Below, in pieces: positions 34,931 through 44,138 of a stretch of 64,000 nt of DNA. Positions within the stretch are counted from its first letter, which is position 1. The number at the start of each line of letters is the position of its first letter. The notes beneath the pieces were generated by a model, which made no database searches, was not told where the DNA came from, and saw only the letters and a list, made by a program, of their open reading frames with translations. Location of the stretch: assembly GCA_029948255.1 (NCBI GenBank), contig JALIZF010000960.1, positions 54,032-118,031 of the forward strand. Reading direction: 5' to 3'. The stretch comes from Telmatactis stephensoni (lineage: Eukaryota; Cnidaria; Anthozoa; Actiniaria; Isophelliidae). A program made the translations under genes and the position numbers.

Positions 34931-35857
34931 TTATCTCCGGCTTGATCCTTTTATACCGGGGTCAAATACAAACCTTGCACTAGTAGGCAAGACAGGTTTG
35001 GACCTAGGCGACAATTCCATATTTTCCGTAAGCTGTGCAGGGTAAACTATGGTCTTATCCGCATCATCAACGCTAAACTCACGTTTCGTTGATTGAAACA
35101 CGAAGTCCTTATCGATCTTTGCTCTTACAGGTTTGTGATGCGTCATGAGATCTTTTCCTACAAAATCATGGAATCGCGCAACACAAATTCTTATCAAATT
35201 ATAGAGAACTAGTATTACCGAAATTAACTTAGTAATATCAAGAGCTTTAGGAAAACTAGTTCCTTGAGTGACGAAAGCAGTAAGTGAGCAAAGTGAAAAG
35301 TCTAGCGTGTTTAGTTCCAAATTCAAAGAATCCTGAACAGGCTTTGTTTTGTAACTATCTACCATTGATTGAACAGGTGTTTTCTGGTCTTCCTTTTGAA
35401 ATGTAATTGCGTTTACATGGTATTTTGAGTAAATATCATTTCGGTCGTTCCTAAGTTTATCTATAAACATTGGGGGTACGTTTTGATTATATCTTAATGA
35501 ACGACTAGTAGTGGTGTTAACAGGTTGGCAAACAGTGACTTTAGGTGTAGATTGTTTATTAAAAACTTTAGAATTTCGACTTCTCTGAGTCCTTTTTGTA
35601 AACTTAACGAAGGGTCCTGTAGCCTTTGAGCTTTTGCGAACGGCCCCCTTCGGAAACTTCAAAGCAAGCAATTCTGGCTTGCCCTTTTGTTCCTTAACTA
35701 ATTGGATTTGGTTTGAATTATCTACAACAGAAGTCATTGAAACCTTATCTATATTACGACTCAAAACCTGAGATGGTCCTAAAACTGATTTCTTTACTGT
35801 CTTTGGGATCCGAGTCCCCCTTGTCGGACCCCTTGACCGTTTTCCTGCATGAAATTG
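34931..35857 (-). CDS. Pol-frame ORF after gag, -1 frame, function unclear
   Basis: This frame is open from just after a TAG at 35858-35860 to a stop at 34931. It overlaps the last 60 or so bases of gag in the -1 frame, the arrangement of gag-pol elements that use frameshifting. The overlap includes CAAGGGGGACTCGG, but no textbook slippery heptamer. The protein is basic near the start (GKRSRGPTRGTRIPKTVKKS) and shows no protease DTG or RT motif. It probably corresponds to the spacer/protease region of pol, diverged, ending where the RT palm was deleted. An in-frame ATG lies well inside, so independent translation is unlikely. Confidence 0.5.
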   Translation of the reverse strand, partial: QFHAGKRSRGPTRGTRIPKTVKKSVLGPSQVLSRNIDKVSMTSVVDNSNQIQLVKEQKGKPELLALKFPKGAVRKSSKATGPFVKFTKRTQRSRNSKVFNKQSTPKVTVCQPVNTTTSRSLRYNQNVPPMFIDKLRNDRNDIYSKYHVNAITFQKEDQKTPVQSMVDSYKTKPVQDSLNLELNTLDFSLCSLTAFVTQGTSFPKALDITKLISVILVLYNLIRICVARFHDFVGKDLMTHHKPVRAKIDKDFVFQSTKREFSVDDADKTIVYPAQLTENMELSPRSKPVLPTSARFVFDPGIKGSSRR

Positions 35858-36861
35858 CTAGAAAACGAATTTTGAGGCCTTTCAAGCTGGAAACCGTGAT
35901 TTTGTTCAAATGAGCGAAAGGGCTGATTATCCCTACTGTTTTGCTGTGGACAAACTCTAGCATAATGGCCTACTTTCTTACATTTGAAACAAATGACTGG
36001 CGAGTTATTGACTCTTTTTACTTCGTTTCTAATCAAGTCCTTAATTTGGGTTGCTGTTAGTGACTCATATGGTTTCGGTGCGGGCCTTTGGTCAAGAGCC
36101 GCAATTTGAGCAAGGTTTTGTGCCGAAATTTTCAAAAGTGCTCCTAAAACTTTTTCCTTGAAATTCTGTATTTCTTGTGCGTCAACACTCGCTACTACAG
36201 TTGGCCTAATAGTGGATCTTACTTTAGCTGCTGACACAGCATCTTCAAAAGTCTTAGGTTGCGACAAATTTGTATGTTCTTTTAAATTTTCTAGCAATCC
36301 ATTTGTAAACAGATATATACGCTGTTCCTTTGGTATACCGAGTCGCTGACATCTTTTTAAAATATCCGCACTGAAATCGGCTACACTCTCATCAGGCCTT
36401 TGCTTTCTAGAATTTAGCTCTTGTCTTAAAACCCAATCATCACTTTTAGAGAGAAAGCGTTCCCTAAACAAATCACATAATTCTTTGAAGGTACTAAATT
36501 TCTTGTCCAAAGTGAAAAACCAAGTTCTTGCGTTTTCAGTTAAACTTAATGGAAATGCGGCGAGCCTTTGTTTGTCATCCCATGAATGAAAATCAGCAAA
36601 AGAGTTAAATTGCTCTAAAAACTCTGGCGCTTCTGATTCTTTTCCGGAGAAAAGTGGACTTCGACCTAGAGCAGATGTGCCTTTTTGAGCTGAACTCGTT
36701 TTGGTCAAGCCTTCTTTTAGGTTGGCATTTACTGTTAAAAGTTCAATATAGCTCTTTTCTGACTGTTCCTTTAAACTAGTTTGTAGTTTTTCAAATGACT
36801 GTTGAAGTATTTTAATAAGCTCCTGATTAGAAGCTGTTATACTCTCAACCAATTCTGTCAT
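35794..36861 (-). CDS. gag: Retrotransposon Gag polyprotein, intact
   Basis: 355 residues from the ATG at 36859-36861 (MTELVESITAS) to TAA at 35794. The first part is a coiled-coil-like segment, followed by a capsid-like retrotransposon gag domain with the typical pieces FLEQFNSFADFHSWDDKQ, FPLSLTENARTWFFTL and LFRERFL, an arginine/serine region, and one CCHC zinc knuckle CFKCKKVGHYARVC near the C-terminus for RNA binding. It forms the particle that packages element RNA. No stops or frameshifts, unlike pol downstream. A longer reading frame extends upstream without an ATG and probably is untranslated leader. Confidence 0.88.
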   Translation of the reverse strand: MTELVESITASNQELIKILQQSFEKLQTSLKEQSEKSYIELLTVNANLKEGLTKTSSAQKGTSALGRSPLFSGKESEAPEFLEQFNSFADFHSWDDKQRLAAFPLSLTENARTWFFTLDKKFSTFKELCDLFRERFLSKSDDWVLRQELNSRKQRPDESVADFSADILKRCQRLGIPKEQRIYLFTNGLLENLKEHTNLSQPKTFEDAVSAAKVRSTIRPTVVASVDAQEIQNFKEKVLGALLKISAQNLAQIAALDQRPAPKPYESLTATQIKDLIRNEVKRVNNSPVICFKCKKVGHYARVCPQQNSRDNQPFRSFEQNHGFQLERPQNSFSSNFMQENGQGVRQGGLGSQRQ

Positions 36862-37177
36862 CTTAACCGTTTGCGTTTCCTTGGCGTGAATAGGATTTAA
36901 ACATGTTTTCTTCGAGGCAATGCGTAAATCTGAGATCAGGACACGTTTCGTAAACAAGCTTAGCCTAACTTACAAAAACCACAATGAATCTATTTTTGCG
37001 AAAGAACAAAAAGAACACACCATGATCACAAGGAAATGCTCAAGATGTAAAGTTAGAAAATCGAAATAAAAAGGTAACAAACAGCAATCAAAAACGCAAA
37101 ATCTGACGAACTCACATATACATTTATCAACACAGACAAAATGAAATACCTGGACTCTGCCCGTTTTCTCCGCCAAT

Positions 37178-37942
37178 TGTTATAAAGGCCGATTCTAGCA
37201 CCAATTGTTATGGGGGTGAATTCAGTCAAATATTCCACCAAGGTAGAGCGTACTCGGAATCTTTATTCGTCGTCACAAATAGTAGTAGTTTACAGTTTTG
37301 GAGTCAAACTGTGAGGGGCCAAGCTAAGCTAGCATCTAGCCTTATTTATACAAGTTCATTAACATAACCCACTCAACTGGTTGTAGTGAGTTCTACTGAA
37401 GACTCATTAAATATTCACGATTTTGACCTGGTCAAGGTCTGTTGACACAATGACCTTAATCCTACAATAACTCTTTGTAAAAGGATTAATCTAACAAAAG
37501 CGTCGATGACAATCGCTTGTATATTCAAGTCAAAACAAACTGAGATATAAAAACTGAAGTCTTATTCGAGAACAAGTATACTTTTCCAAACTCAAAGTCC
37601 GTTGGTAAACAAAACTAATAGATGACGCTATCTTAGATTTACAGGCAGATATTCATCTTCTGCGCTTGCGTCAAAACTACATTTAGAACAGGTTTTTGCT
37701 GACAGGTGCAGTACAAAGTCCAACTCTAGTCCTTCGAGTAATTAAACTAAATCTTTCCAGTTCCGATCAACAAGATCCAACTACCGGCCTATTGACCTGA
37801 GGTGTTTTACAAGGTCAACAGCTTAATTGCTTTTGTTCTTATAATTAAAAAGTTCTCAAGGACAAGTGGTTGTCAAGGAAACTAAAGATGAAATTAGTTC
37901 TTTTCCTAAGTTAGAAATTTGTACTTTTCTAGCCTCCTGACA
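37178..37942 (-). repeat. 5' LTR of the gypsy-type retrotransposon
   Basis: 765 bases; on the minus strand it begins TGTCAGGAGGC and ends in ...TTATAACA, right before the primer-binding region. It should contain the promoter and polyadenylation signals of the element. Confidence 0.92.
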
Positions 37943-38196
37943 ATATTAACGTCTTGTGTGTCATTTTAAAAGTTTAGGTCGAAAAACGCGTAAAATTGCT
38001 TGGAATCTCAAACGGTGACGTCATCGTTTCGTCGCTATGGTAACCCTGATGTAAACAAAACACACACTAATAAAAATTTCAGTCTTTATGTAGTAAGTGG
38101 ACCAAAGGTCATAACTGTGGGTGCTTTCTTGTAAGAACTACAGCTGTTTCAAGTTGACCGGTCGAGCACTAGAAAAATTGTAGGAAGCCTCCTTAA

Positions 38197-38537
38197 TAGA
38201 GGGGAATGGTTAGGAAGCCTTTTGTTACATTTCTTTGTTCTAGTCTGGATGTTGAACTGGTCTTGACCGTGCACAAAGTTTGTTTAAATTCATTAGAAAA
38301 TGGCTATATGAATGAACCGAAATGTTGTCTATTGGATTATTTATTGAAATATTCTAATATAATTAATTTTGAACTAGAATACATCGAACAAGCAGCGGAA
38401 AAGAAACATTTGGGTTCAGTTGCTCAACCATGGCAATTAAGGCGAAACAATGAAAAAATAAAAGATTTGTGCACGGTCACGGTTGACAAAAATGAACAAA
38501 GACATATAACAAAAGGCTTCATAACCAGTCCCCTCTA
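38197..38537. mobile_element. 341-bp TTAA MITE, TIR TAGAGGGGAATGGTTA
   Basis: Inverted repeats of about 31 bases (TAGAGGGGA(A/C)TGGTTA(G/T)GAAGCC...) flanked by TTAA at 38193-38196 and 38538-38541. The left TTAA is shared with the large palindromic element. An open frame of 111 codons spans the element but starts and ends within its inverted repeats and has no recognised domain, so it is likely fortuitous. Confidence 0.8.
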
Positions 38538-38541
38538 TTAA

Positions 38542-40304
38542 CTATTGTGCATATAGAATTCAATCATTATTTTTTAATTCAGGCAAACAGCATGCATCTC
38601 AATAAGATCATCATTTCGTCATTGAAAATGTCAAGTGATTATGAACCAAAACATTTGTCCCTGTATTGATCATGACTCCCAATTAAACATATCGGAAAAT
38701 TGAAAATAAATCAGCTTTTTGTTAGCTTGTTTGTTCTTAAAGGTGGGATTTCGCGGTAACATTATAAAAAGTGTTTTCAGATCATGCGTTTTTAAAACGT
38801 TTTTGGTAAAATGTGGTTTGCTGGGTTGGTTCGTCCGACGACGTGTCGTACGTGTCGAGGGTCGACAAAATTAACACAATTAACCGCAAAATGTACGAAA
38901 AGGGAAATAAAATCAGTTATATTTTCGTTTTTCAAAGTCAGCTATCCTTTCAGGATCGAACAAAACAAGAATAAATAAAAAAAACAGTTTTCTAGAACTA
39001 ACTATTCAAAGCTTAGCTTTGCTCACACTGCTTACCGCTCGACTTTTTGCAAAAGCTGGTTAATACTGTCCACTGTTCACATTACTTTAGTCATATACGT
39101 CTTTTGTTAACATACATTTTTACGGTGTTTTGGGCTTTTTCCTTGTTCGTGCAACTCCAAACAGCTCATTAGAATATAAGCAGAGCTCATTAGCATGTAA
39201 AACTGTGGTATACGCTCTAATAGCCCTTGGTTGCATGCACATTGTATAATTTAGCGGCATTAGTTTCGCTTCAGAGCAAAGCAATCAGACTACTTTGACA
39301 GGCCGCAATTCATACTAACAGCAATATTTTAGAGTAAACAAGAGCAAATCTCTAACACGAGATCGTCGAGTTCTGAAAAGATGTGAAGAAATTAAAACTC
39401 AAAGAATGAAGAATACTTTGTCGTGTCGGACAGCGTTAGCCTCCTCCGCAGGCAACCTTTTGGACTAGGAGGCCCAGCGAAAAAGCGAACATTTGCCTGC
39501 GCGCGGAGGAGACTAGGACCACGTCACAAGTAAAGAACTAGCTATTGCATTCATAACAATTTGTATTATCTATTTACGTCTATTTGAAAACGTAACTAAT
39601 AACAAAAATATGATAAAAATTGATTTAAAAAGTATGTAAACAAATATCAAAAGCTTTCTTAAAAACTCAGTAGAATTAAGGTTAAATCAGTGAAAATAAT
39701 AGAAAATAATTACCTTTGGAAAAGCTTTTGTTATTCAGTGTATTCTATTTTGATAACGTAAAATAAATACTCCAACTTAGAAAGGACAGTTTTGTAAAAG
39801 TAAATAACTAATAAAATAAAAAGATATTAGCTGTTGGACGTTTCAAGAAGTAACATGTCAACAAAAACCAACAAGTTTTCTCAAGAAATCCAGACGTGGT
39901 TTAATGTTGCCACGACGATTTTTCTTTTGAAAGTGTTTTTCTGTTTTCCCAGTTTTACTCCAAAAAGCAACATGTGAACAGAAATCGATGTTGAAATGTT
40001 GAACGTAAAAACTGGATCCTGCATGTCTCAGCACACATCCACATTAGCTGAGTATTACAAGTAACAACAAATACCAAAATGTTTATCAAAAATACTGTTA
40101 TCCTATTCACACCAACATATTAAATATGTTTAAAAATGGTTTACTAAACAAAGCTACGTAGTCATGCACGAATTCAACATATGAGTACTTTTAGGACTTG
40201 AACAACGATAGCAAAACCTCAAATCATTATCTCTCCGGTATCGGCTCTAATTCAATGATATCTGAGAAATTGATTTGAAGAGCTCGCCAGTATAGCTAGC
40301 CTTG
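38542..40304. other. Intergenic DNA with element fragments
   Basis: 39434-39515 is bounded by TAGCCTCCTCCGCAGGCAAC and a diverged complement (GCGGAGGAGACTA), related to the element at 50484-50660. 39895-40050 contains a SINE-like tail (CAACATGTGA) that recurs at 51050. The rest shows no gene. Confidence 0.45.
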
Positions 40305-40317
40305 ACTATACTGTATA

Positions 40318-43165
40318 ATAAAATTTGAATAAACTTTATTACAAAATTCACAATGGAAGACTATTTACAGATCAATGATTTAAAAAAAACATATATGTAT
40401 AAATATTAATAATAAGATATTCATATAATAAGAAATTCATATAAAAAATTGTGATAATATATAGTGTTAAATGTAATGTAGATGTTCGTTGTCTTTATAA
40501 TTTATAAAAAAACATATGCACAATATCATTATATATAGTGTTAATTTTATAAACACTAATCAACTATTCAAGGAAACTAATATATATATACTATATACTA
40601 TCTACTTATAGGTAACAGCAAAAAAAACTAAAAAATATATATATATAAAAATAAAAATATAAATATATATGTATCTATAAATAATCACTTAATGTTGGCC
40701 AGGTCGACCTCAAAGTCAATGTCAGTTATCATATCGTTTTTTGTTCTTTTTCGAGATCTGGATCCTCTAAGACATAATAATGCAGATCTTAAAATTGAAA
40801 AAGATACTTTAGTTCTTATCCATGAGATAGTATTCGCGTAAGTCTCTCCTTTTTTCATAGATATTAGTTCGGCTAATCTTGAGTGGAATCTTTTGCACTC
40901 TTTTGACATACCACCTGTAGTTGTGAAAACCAATGGAGTAAACGAGGCTTGTTCCACTTCAAGGACACGCTTTTCATATGCTCGCTTCTTTTCAGTCTCG
41001 TGCTTGTTGTAGATTTCATCTGGCGTCATCTCACGATATGATTTGGCGTTAGGATGGCAAATGCGTACATCAACGAAGGTAGATTTCTGTCTTTCCCATA
41101 GTCCACGAGCATGTACGTCAAGTCGTGCGTCCCGAGCTAAATTCGTTCCGGCAGGGAGAACTTCTCCAGTTATATCTTGTAAGACTGGCTCTATTTGGAC
41201 ATCTGTACAAACCAGATCAAGAAGCTCCGCTTCTAGGTCTCTTAACTCATTGTGGCGTTGTATGATAAACCCTCCGCGTTTACAAATCATCGCGTGGTCC
41301 ACTGTAAAGGCCTCGCCGCATACACAAGTTGATGGACAGTCATTAATGGGCCAATCGTACCTGAGCTTTAGAGCATCTTTAAACTCTCTTTTGTTGAGGT
41401 CAAAGCCCATCTCTTTATTTGGTATTGTAGTGAGCCAGCTGGAAGCACCTTTCTCTTTAGCAAGTGTGATTGCTCTTTGTGTAATCGATGGAAGAGAGCT
41501 GTAGACCACCTCAGCTTTACTCGTTAACACCTCATTCTTTTCCTTGCGTGACGACTGCTGTAGTTTTCGTACTTGATCAGGATCCGGAAGAGAGCACGAT
41601 TGAGTAATAATGCATTGAACTAGCGGTGATGTTACACTTTTAGAAGATAGATACTCTTTCGCTGCGGCTTGACATGGATTTTCAAGACCAAGGCCTCCCA
41701 ACCTCACAGGTAGAGCTAGTAGGTTTCTTTCGGCCTCAGAACAATTGTGATCTATCAATACAGGCAACAATACATTAGTGATTGCGCACTCTAGTGGCTG
41801 TAATAGTTCCTCAATATCTGGTATTGTTCGAAGATAGTAAGTCCATTTGTGTTTAAGACCATAGGTATACGCTATATAGCACGCTTGGGGTTGTGATGAT
41901 GCAAACTCAGCAAGTGTTGTTATCTGACTGACCCAATCATCCATCTTTCCAGTTAGATACTCCTCCAAAAACGATCGCGATCCAATTACTGCTCCAAGGT
42001 GTTTCTGTCCTTGAGATGTGATATTAATTTTTGTACCTTCAAAAACATCTTTAGCTGCTTGTTCTCTGCCAGGTTTTACAATAAGCCAACATTTTTTCTC
42101 ATTCGGATAGTATCCAAGATCGGGGCCCATGTCATTTAAGCATAGCCACCAGGTCTTGATGTCATCTAGCTTCCCTGCGCCACTGGCGTCATCAGCGTAC
42201 CAAACCTGTTTAGCAGAGCTTTCGATGTTGAGATGGGATATAAGAGGTTGAAGGCTTAAAGCGTACATAACCATTGCCAATGGGTCACCCTGTGTTGTCC
42301 CTTCTTCTGACTTTATCTCCTGACCTCCGGTGATGAACAGTCTGGCAGGCTCTCGATAAGTATTTAAGGCATAGGTGGAGATAGTTGGACACACAACTCT
42401 TATATTATGCAAGGCGGCTGCTCTATTAAGACAGTTAAAGGCATTTGTTGCGTCAATTAGAAGAACGGCATCAGTTTCATCAGCCTCAAAGATAGTGTGC
42501 ATAGCATGTACTGCAGCCTCACTACCACATTGGTGACCTGCACAAACTTGCATTGATCCGCTGGCTTCGATAACGTCTCCTTTCAGCATTCTAGCCACGC
42601 ACTTCCCAGATATCCTTCGTATGACTTCGCCAACTCCAATGGGGCGAACTGCGCCACTTCCTTTGTCGAGGGGGATAAGTCTAGAAGCAACAATTGGTTC
42701 AATAGTATGAGGATCAATGAGCTCTACGCAGAGTCGCCTTGTCAAAACGGCAAGAGCCTCGCATAAATTGGAGCTGGATTTCTTGAAAGACTTGCAGGCA
42801 ATCATTCTTCTAAAACCAAGGGCATCTATACCAGACGGTCCCCCAGAGCCTTTAGTTCTCAATGCAGCATCTCTGATCATTTCAGCATCGATTTGTTGGA
42901 AGATGACTGGTGGAATGTCCTCAATTGGGCCAAATAGTAGTGATCCTAATTTAGCATTGCTGGGTGCTGGATGTTTCTCGTGAAGCTGTTCCATAACTTG
43001 ATCTGTTAAGGGAAGCACGCCCTCGCTGCTATTATCACTCAGATACCGTAAAGCAGAGTTGATCTGTCCACTCATCACCAGGTTGGCGAAGGTCTTTGCT
43101 CTGTTAGGCGCATCAGGTTTTTTACCTTTTGAGAGACGATGTTGAATTGCACGCCCTTCCCGTAT
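40318..43165 (-). mobile_element. 5'-truncated non-LTR retroelement with 13-bp target duplication
   Basis: ACTATACTGTATA occurs at 40305-40317 and 43166-43178, exactly flanking a block that consists of one open frame plus a roughly 370-base AT-rich 3' UTR ending in AATAAAGTTTATTCAAATTTTAT-like sequence. This is the signature of target-primed reverse transcription with 5' truncation. Confidence 0.85.
40685..43165 (-). CDS. Reverse transcriptase with C-terminal restriction-like nuclease (5'-partial)
   Basis: The frame is open from the truncated 5' end of the element to TAA at 40685, about 826 codons; the first ATG is at 43073-43075. Numbering from codon 43076-43078: RT motifs include [17 protein letters not shown] (132-148), the first catalytic Asp in LLIDATNAF (D209), [14 protein letters not shown] (261-274) and the catalytic box WYADDA (293-298). 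C-terminal: a zinc-like cluster C581, C585, C587, H595, C599, then [10 protein letters not shown] and FVDVRICHP (D650, D654, D670), which fit a PD-(D/E)XK nuclease. The enzyme would nick DNA and copy the element RNA at the nick. The overall layout is that of R2/R4/NeSL-type non-LTR elements, but the RT is divergent and the clade is not assigned. No stop or frameshift, so the copy is young. Confidence 0.85.
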   Translation of the reverse strand: MREGRAIQHRLSKGKKPDAPNRAKTFANLVMSGQINSALRYLSDNSSEGVLPLTDQVMEQLHEKHPAPSNAKLGSLLFGPIEDIPPVIFQQIDAEMIRDAALRTKGSGGPSGIDALGFRRMIACKSFKKSSSNLCEALAVLTRRLCVELIDPHTIEPIVASRLIPLDKGSGAVRPIGVGEVIRRISGKCVARMLKGDVIEASGSMQVCAGHQCGSEAAVHAMHTIFEADETDAVLLIDATNAFNCLNRAAALHNIRVVCPTISTYALNTYREPARLFITGGQEIKSEEGTTQGDPLAMVMYALSLQPLISHLNIESSAKQVWYADDASGAGKLDDIKTWWLCLNDMGPDLGYYPNEKKCWLIVKPGREQAAKDVFEGTKINITSQGQKHLGAVIGSRSFLEEYLTGKMDDWVSQITTLAEFASSQPQACYIAYTYGLKHKWTYYLRTIPDIEELLQPLECAITNVLLPVLIDHNCSEAERNLLALPVRLGGLGLENPCQAAAKEYLSSKSVTSPLVQCIITQSCSLPDPDQVRKLQQSSRKEKNEVLTSKAEVVYSSLPSITQRAITLAKEKGASSWLTTIPNKEMGFDLNKREFKDALKLRYDWPINDCPSTCVCGEAFTVDHAMICKRGGFIIQRHNELRDLEAELLDLVCTDVQIEPVLQDITGEVLPAGTNLARDARLDVHARGLWERQKSTFVDVRICHPNAKSYREMTPDEIYNKHETEKKRAYEKRVLEVEQASFTPLVFTTTGGMSKECKRFHSRLAELISMKKGETYANTISWIRTKVSFSILRSALLCLRGSRSRKRTKNDMITDIDFEVDLANIK

Positions 43166-43178
43166 ACTATACTGTATA

Positions 43179-43735
43179 CTTTATATTCGTCTTCAATCTA
43201 TTTTTATTATTTCTAGTGTTCCTCCTCTAGAATGGTGAGTAGGACATTAATTACCCTAGTCAACATCTAAAAACACTACAATGAGCGTAATAATAATAAA
43301 ACAAACAATAAGCTCTCAGCACTGATGCTGTCAGAACTATCAAACGATACTAACGATTCTTGCCTGATTCATTCATTTTTCTCAAGGTAAAAATATATGT
43401 CACATGTACGTTTATGTCCGTGCGCGCGCCGTCATAGATGAAATCTAAAACGTGAGAAAGCCTCAACTGACGTTCTAGCGAGAACGGGAACCTCACCTAT
43501 GACGGCGCGCGCACGAAGAATAACGTACGCGTGACGTCTATGTTGACAAAAACGTCTCGTGCTTAAAATAATTCCGTACGTAGTTTTGCAGTGCGCATCT
43601 CTACTGCGTATAGCATAGATCAGACTATTTCGATTTGTTCGATTGTAAAAGATGTATATTTGACTTAAAATGATGCAAGCTTTTGTCTTTTTAACAGTAG
43701 ACACGCTCTAAGAGGCGCTATGGTGGTCACTCGCC
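43179..43735. other. Intergenic DNA
   Basis: 43420-43515 contains a short inverted pair (GCGCGCCGTCATAGATGA and CTATGACGGCGCGCG). No gene seen. Confidence 0.4.
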
Positions 43736-43994
43736 TTAGTCCTCTTCGGTCACAGGCTGTTTACGACGTCTTGTTTCACACTTTAGCGCGTCGTAGCGCG
43801 GAAACGAGCACGGGCACCTATTCTTTTATTTTTGCAAATCAACGGTAATGAGGTTCTCTATCATATATATAATTATAGTCAAGATTCCAAGTCCAGTTTT
43901 TTAGATATTTTCCAAAACGTGTGGTCGGCTTTCACGCTGCTTCAAGGGCACGAACTATCAACCAAGTTTACCTTCTTTCTTGTAGCGAACGCAT
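43736..43994 (-). pseudogene. Putative CPC-motif ORF, third copy, truncated
   Basis: Exon 1 is 43972-43994 and exon 2 starts at 43817. The frame reads CPCSFPRYDALKCETRRRKQ and stops after VTEED at 43736-43738, about 32 residues earlier than copies A and B. The homology ends at the same place, so this copy is cut off. Confidence 0.35.
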
Positions 43995-44138
43995 TTTTAC
44001 AACAATTTATTGCATCATAATACTAGGCTATTGCTCAAAGAGAGAAAATGAGCTCATATTAGTTAGCTAGCACTGCTCAGGTTCAAGAAATTAATAATTT
44101 TTGGCGCGATTTTGATTTTCGAATCTTGAGCCCTCAAG
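43736..44138. repeat. Third, partial copy of the duplicated module (left part)
   Basis: Homologous to 3339-3770 (copy A) and 11811-12355 (copy B). It continues at 47597-47765 after the interruption by retroelement DNA, since the split sequence GAGCCCTCAAGAC / ACAAAAGATGG is contiguous in A and B. Confidence 0.8.

Larger units (their letters stand above)
31735..37942 (-). mobile_element. Ty3/gypsy-type LTR retrotransposon, pol defective
   Basis: 6208 bases with two LTRs of 764/765 bases and ATAT target duplications at 31731-31734 and 37943-37946. Reading on the minus strand: 5' LTR, a primer-binding region starting TGGCGGAGAAAACGGG, intact gag, a pol-frame ORF shifted by -1, then a pol remnant with internal deletions and stops, about 1.4 kb without recognisable coding, a polypurine tract and the 3' LTR. 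The matching LTRs say the insertion is recent, while pol is dead. Confidence 0.92.
29621..38192. mobile_element. Large palindromic TTAA element with nested insertions
   Basis: The terminal inverted repeat begins GGAGGCTTCCTACAATTTTT and both ends abut TTAA (29617-29620 and 38193-38196), as for piggyBac-type insertions. The left arm runs 29621 to about 30430. The right arm is about 30515-30631, 31271-31734 and 37947-38192. The gaps are a MULE-like element (30632-31259) and an LTR retrotransposon (31735-37942). Removing both leaves about 1.72 kb, almost entirely one long hairpin. The intact left arm shows the exact empty site of each insertion. No transposase frame. Confidence 0.85.

Noticed and set aside
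38206..38541. 111-codon frame spanning the TTAA MITE
   Set aside because: It starts and stops within the terminal inverted repeats and has no recognised domain; a chance frame is simplest.
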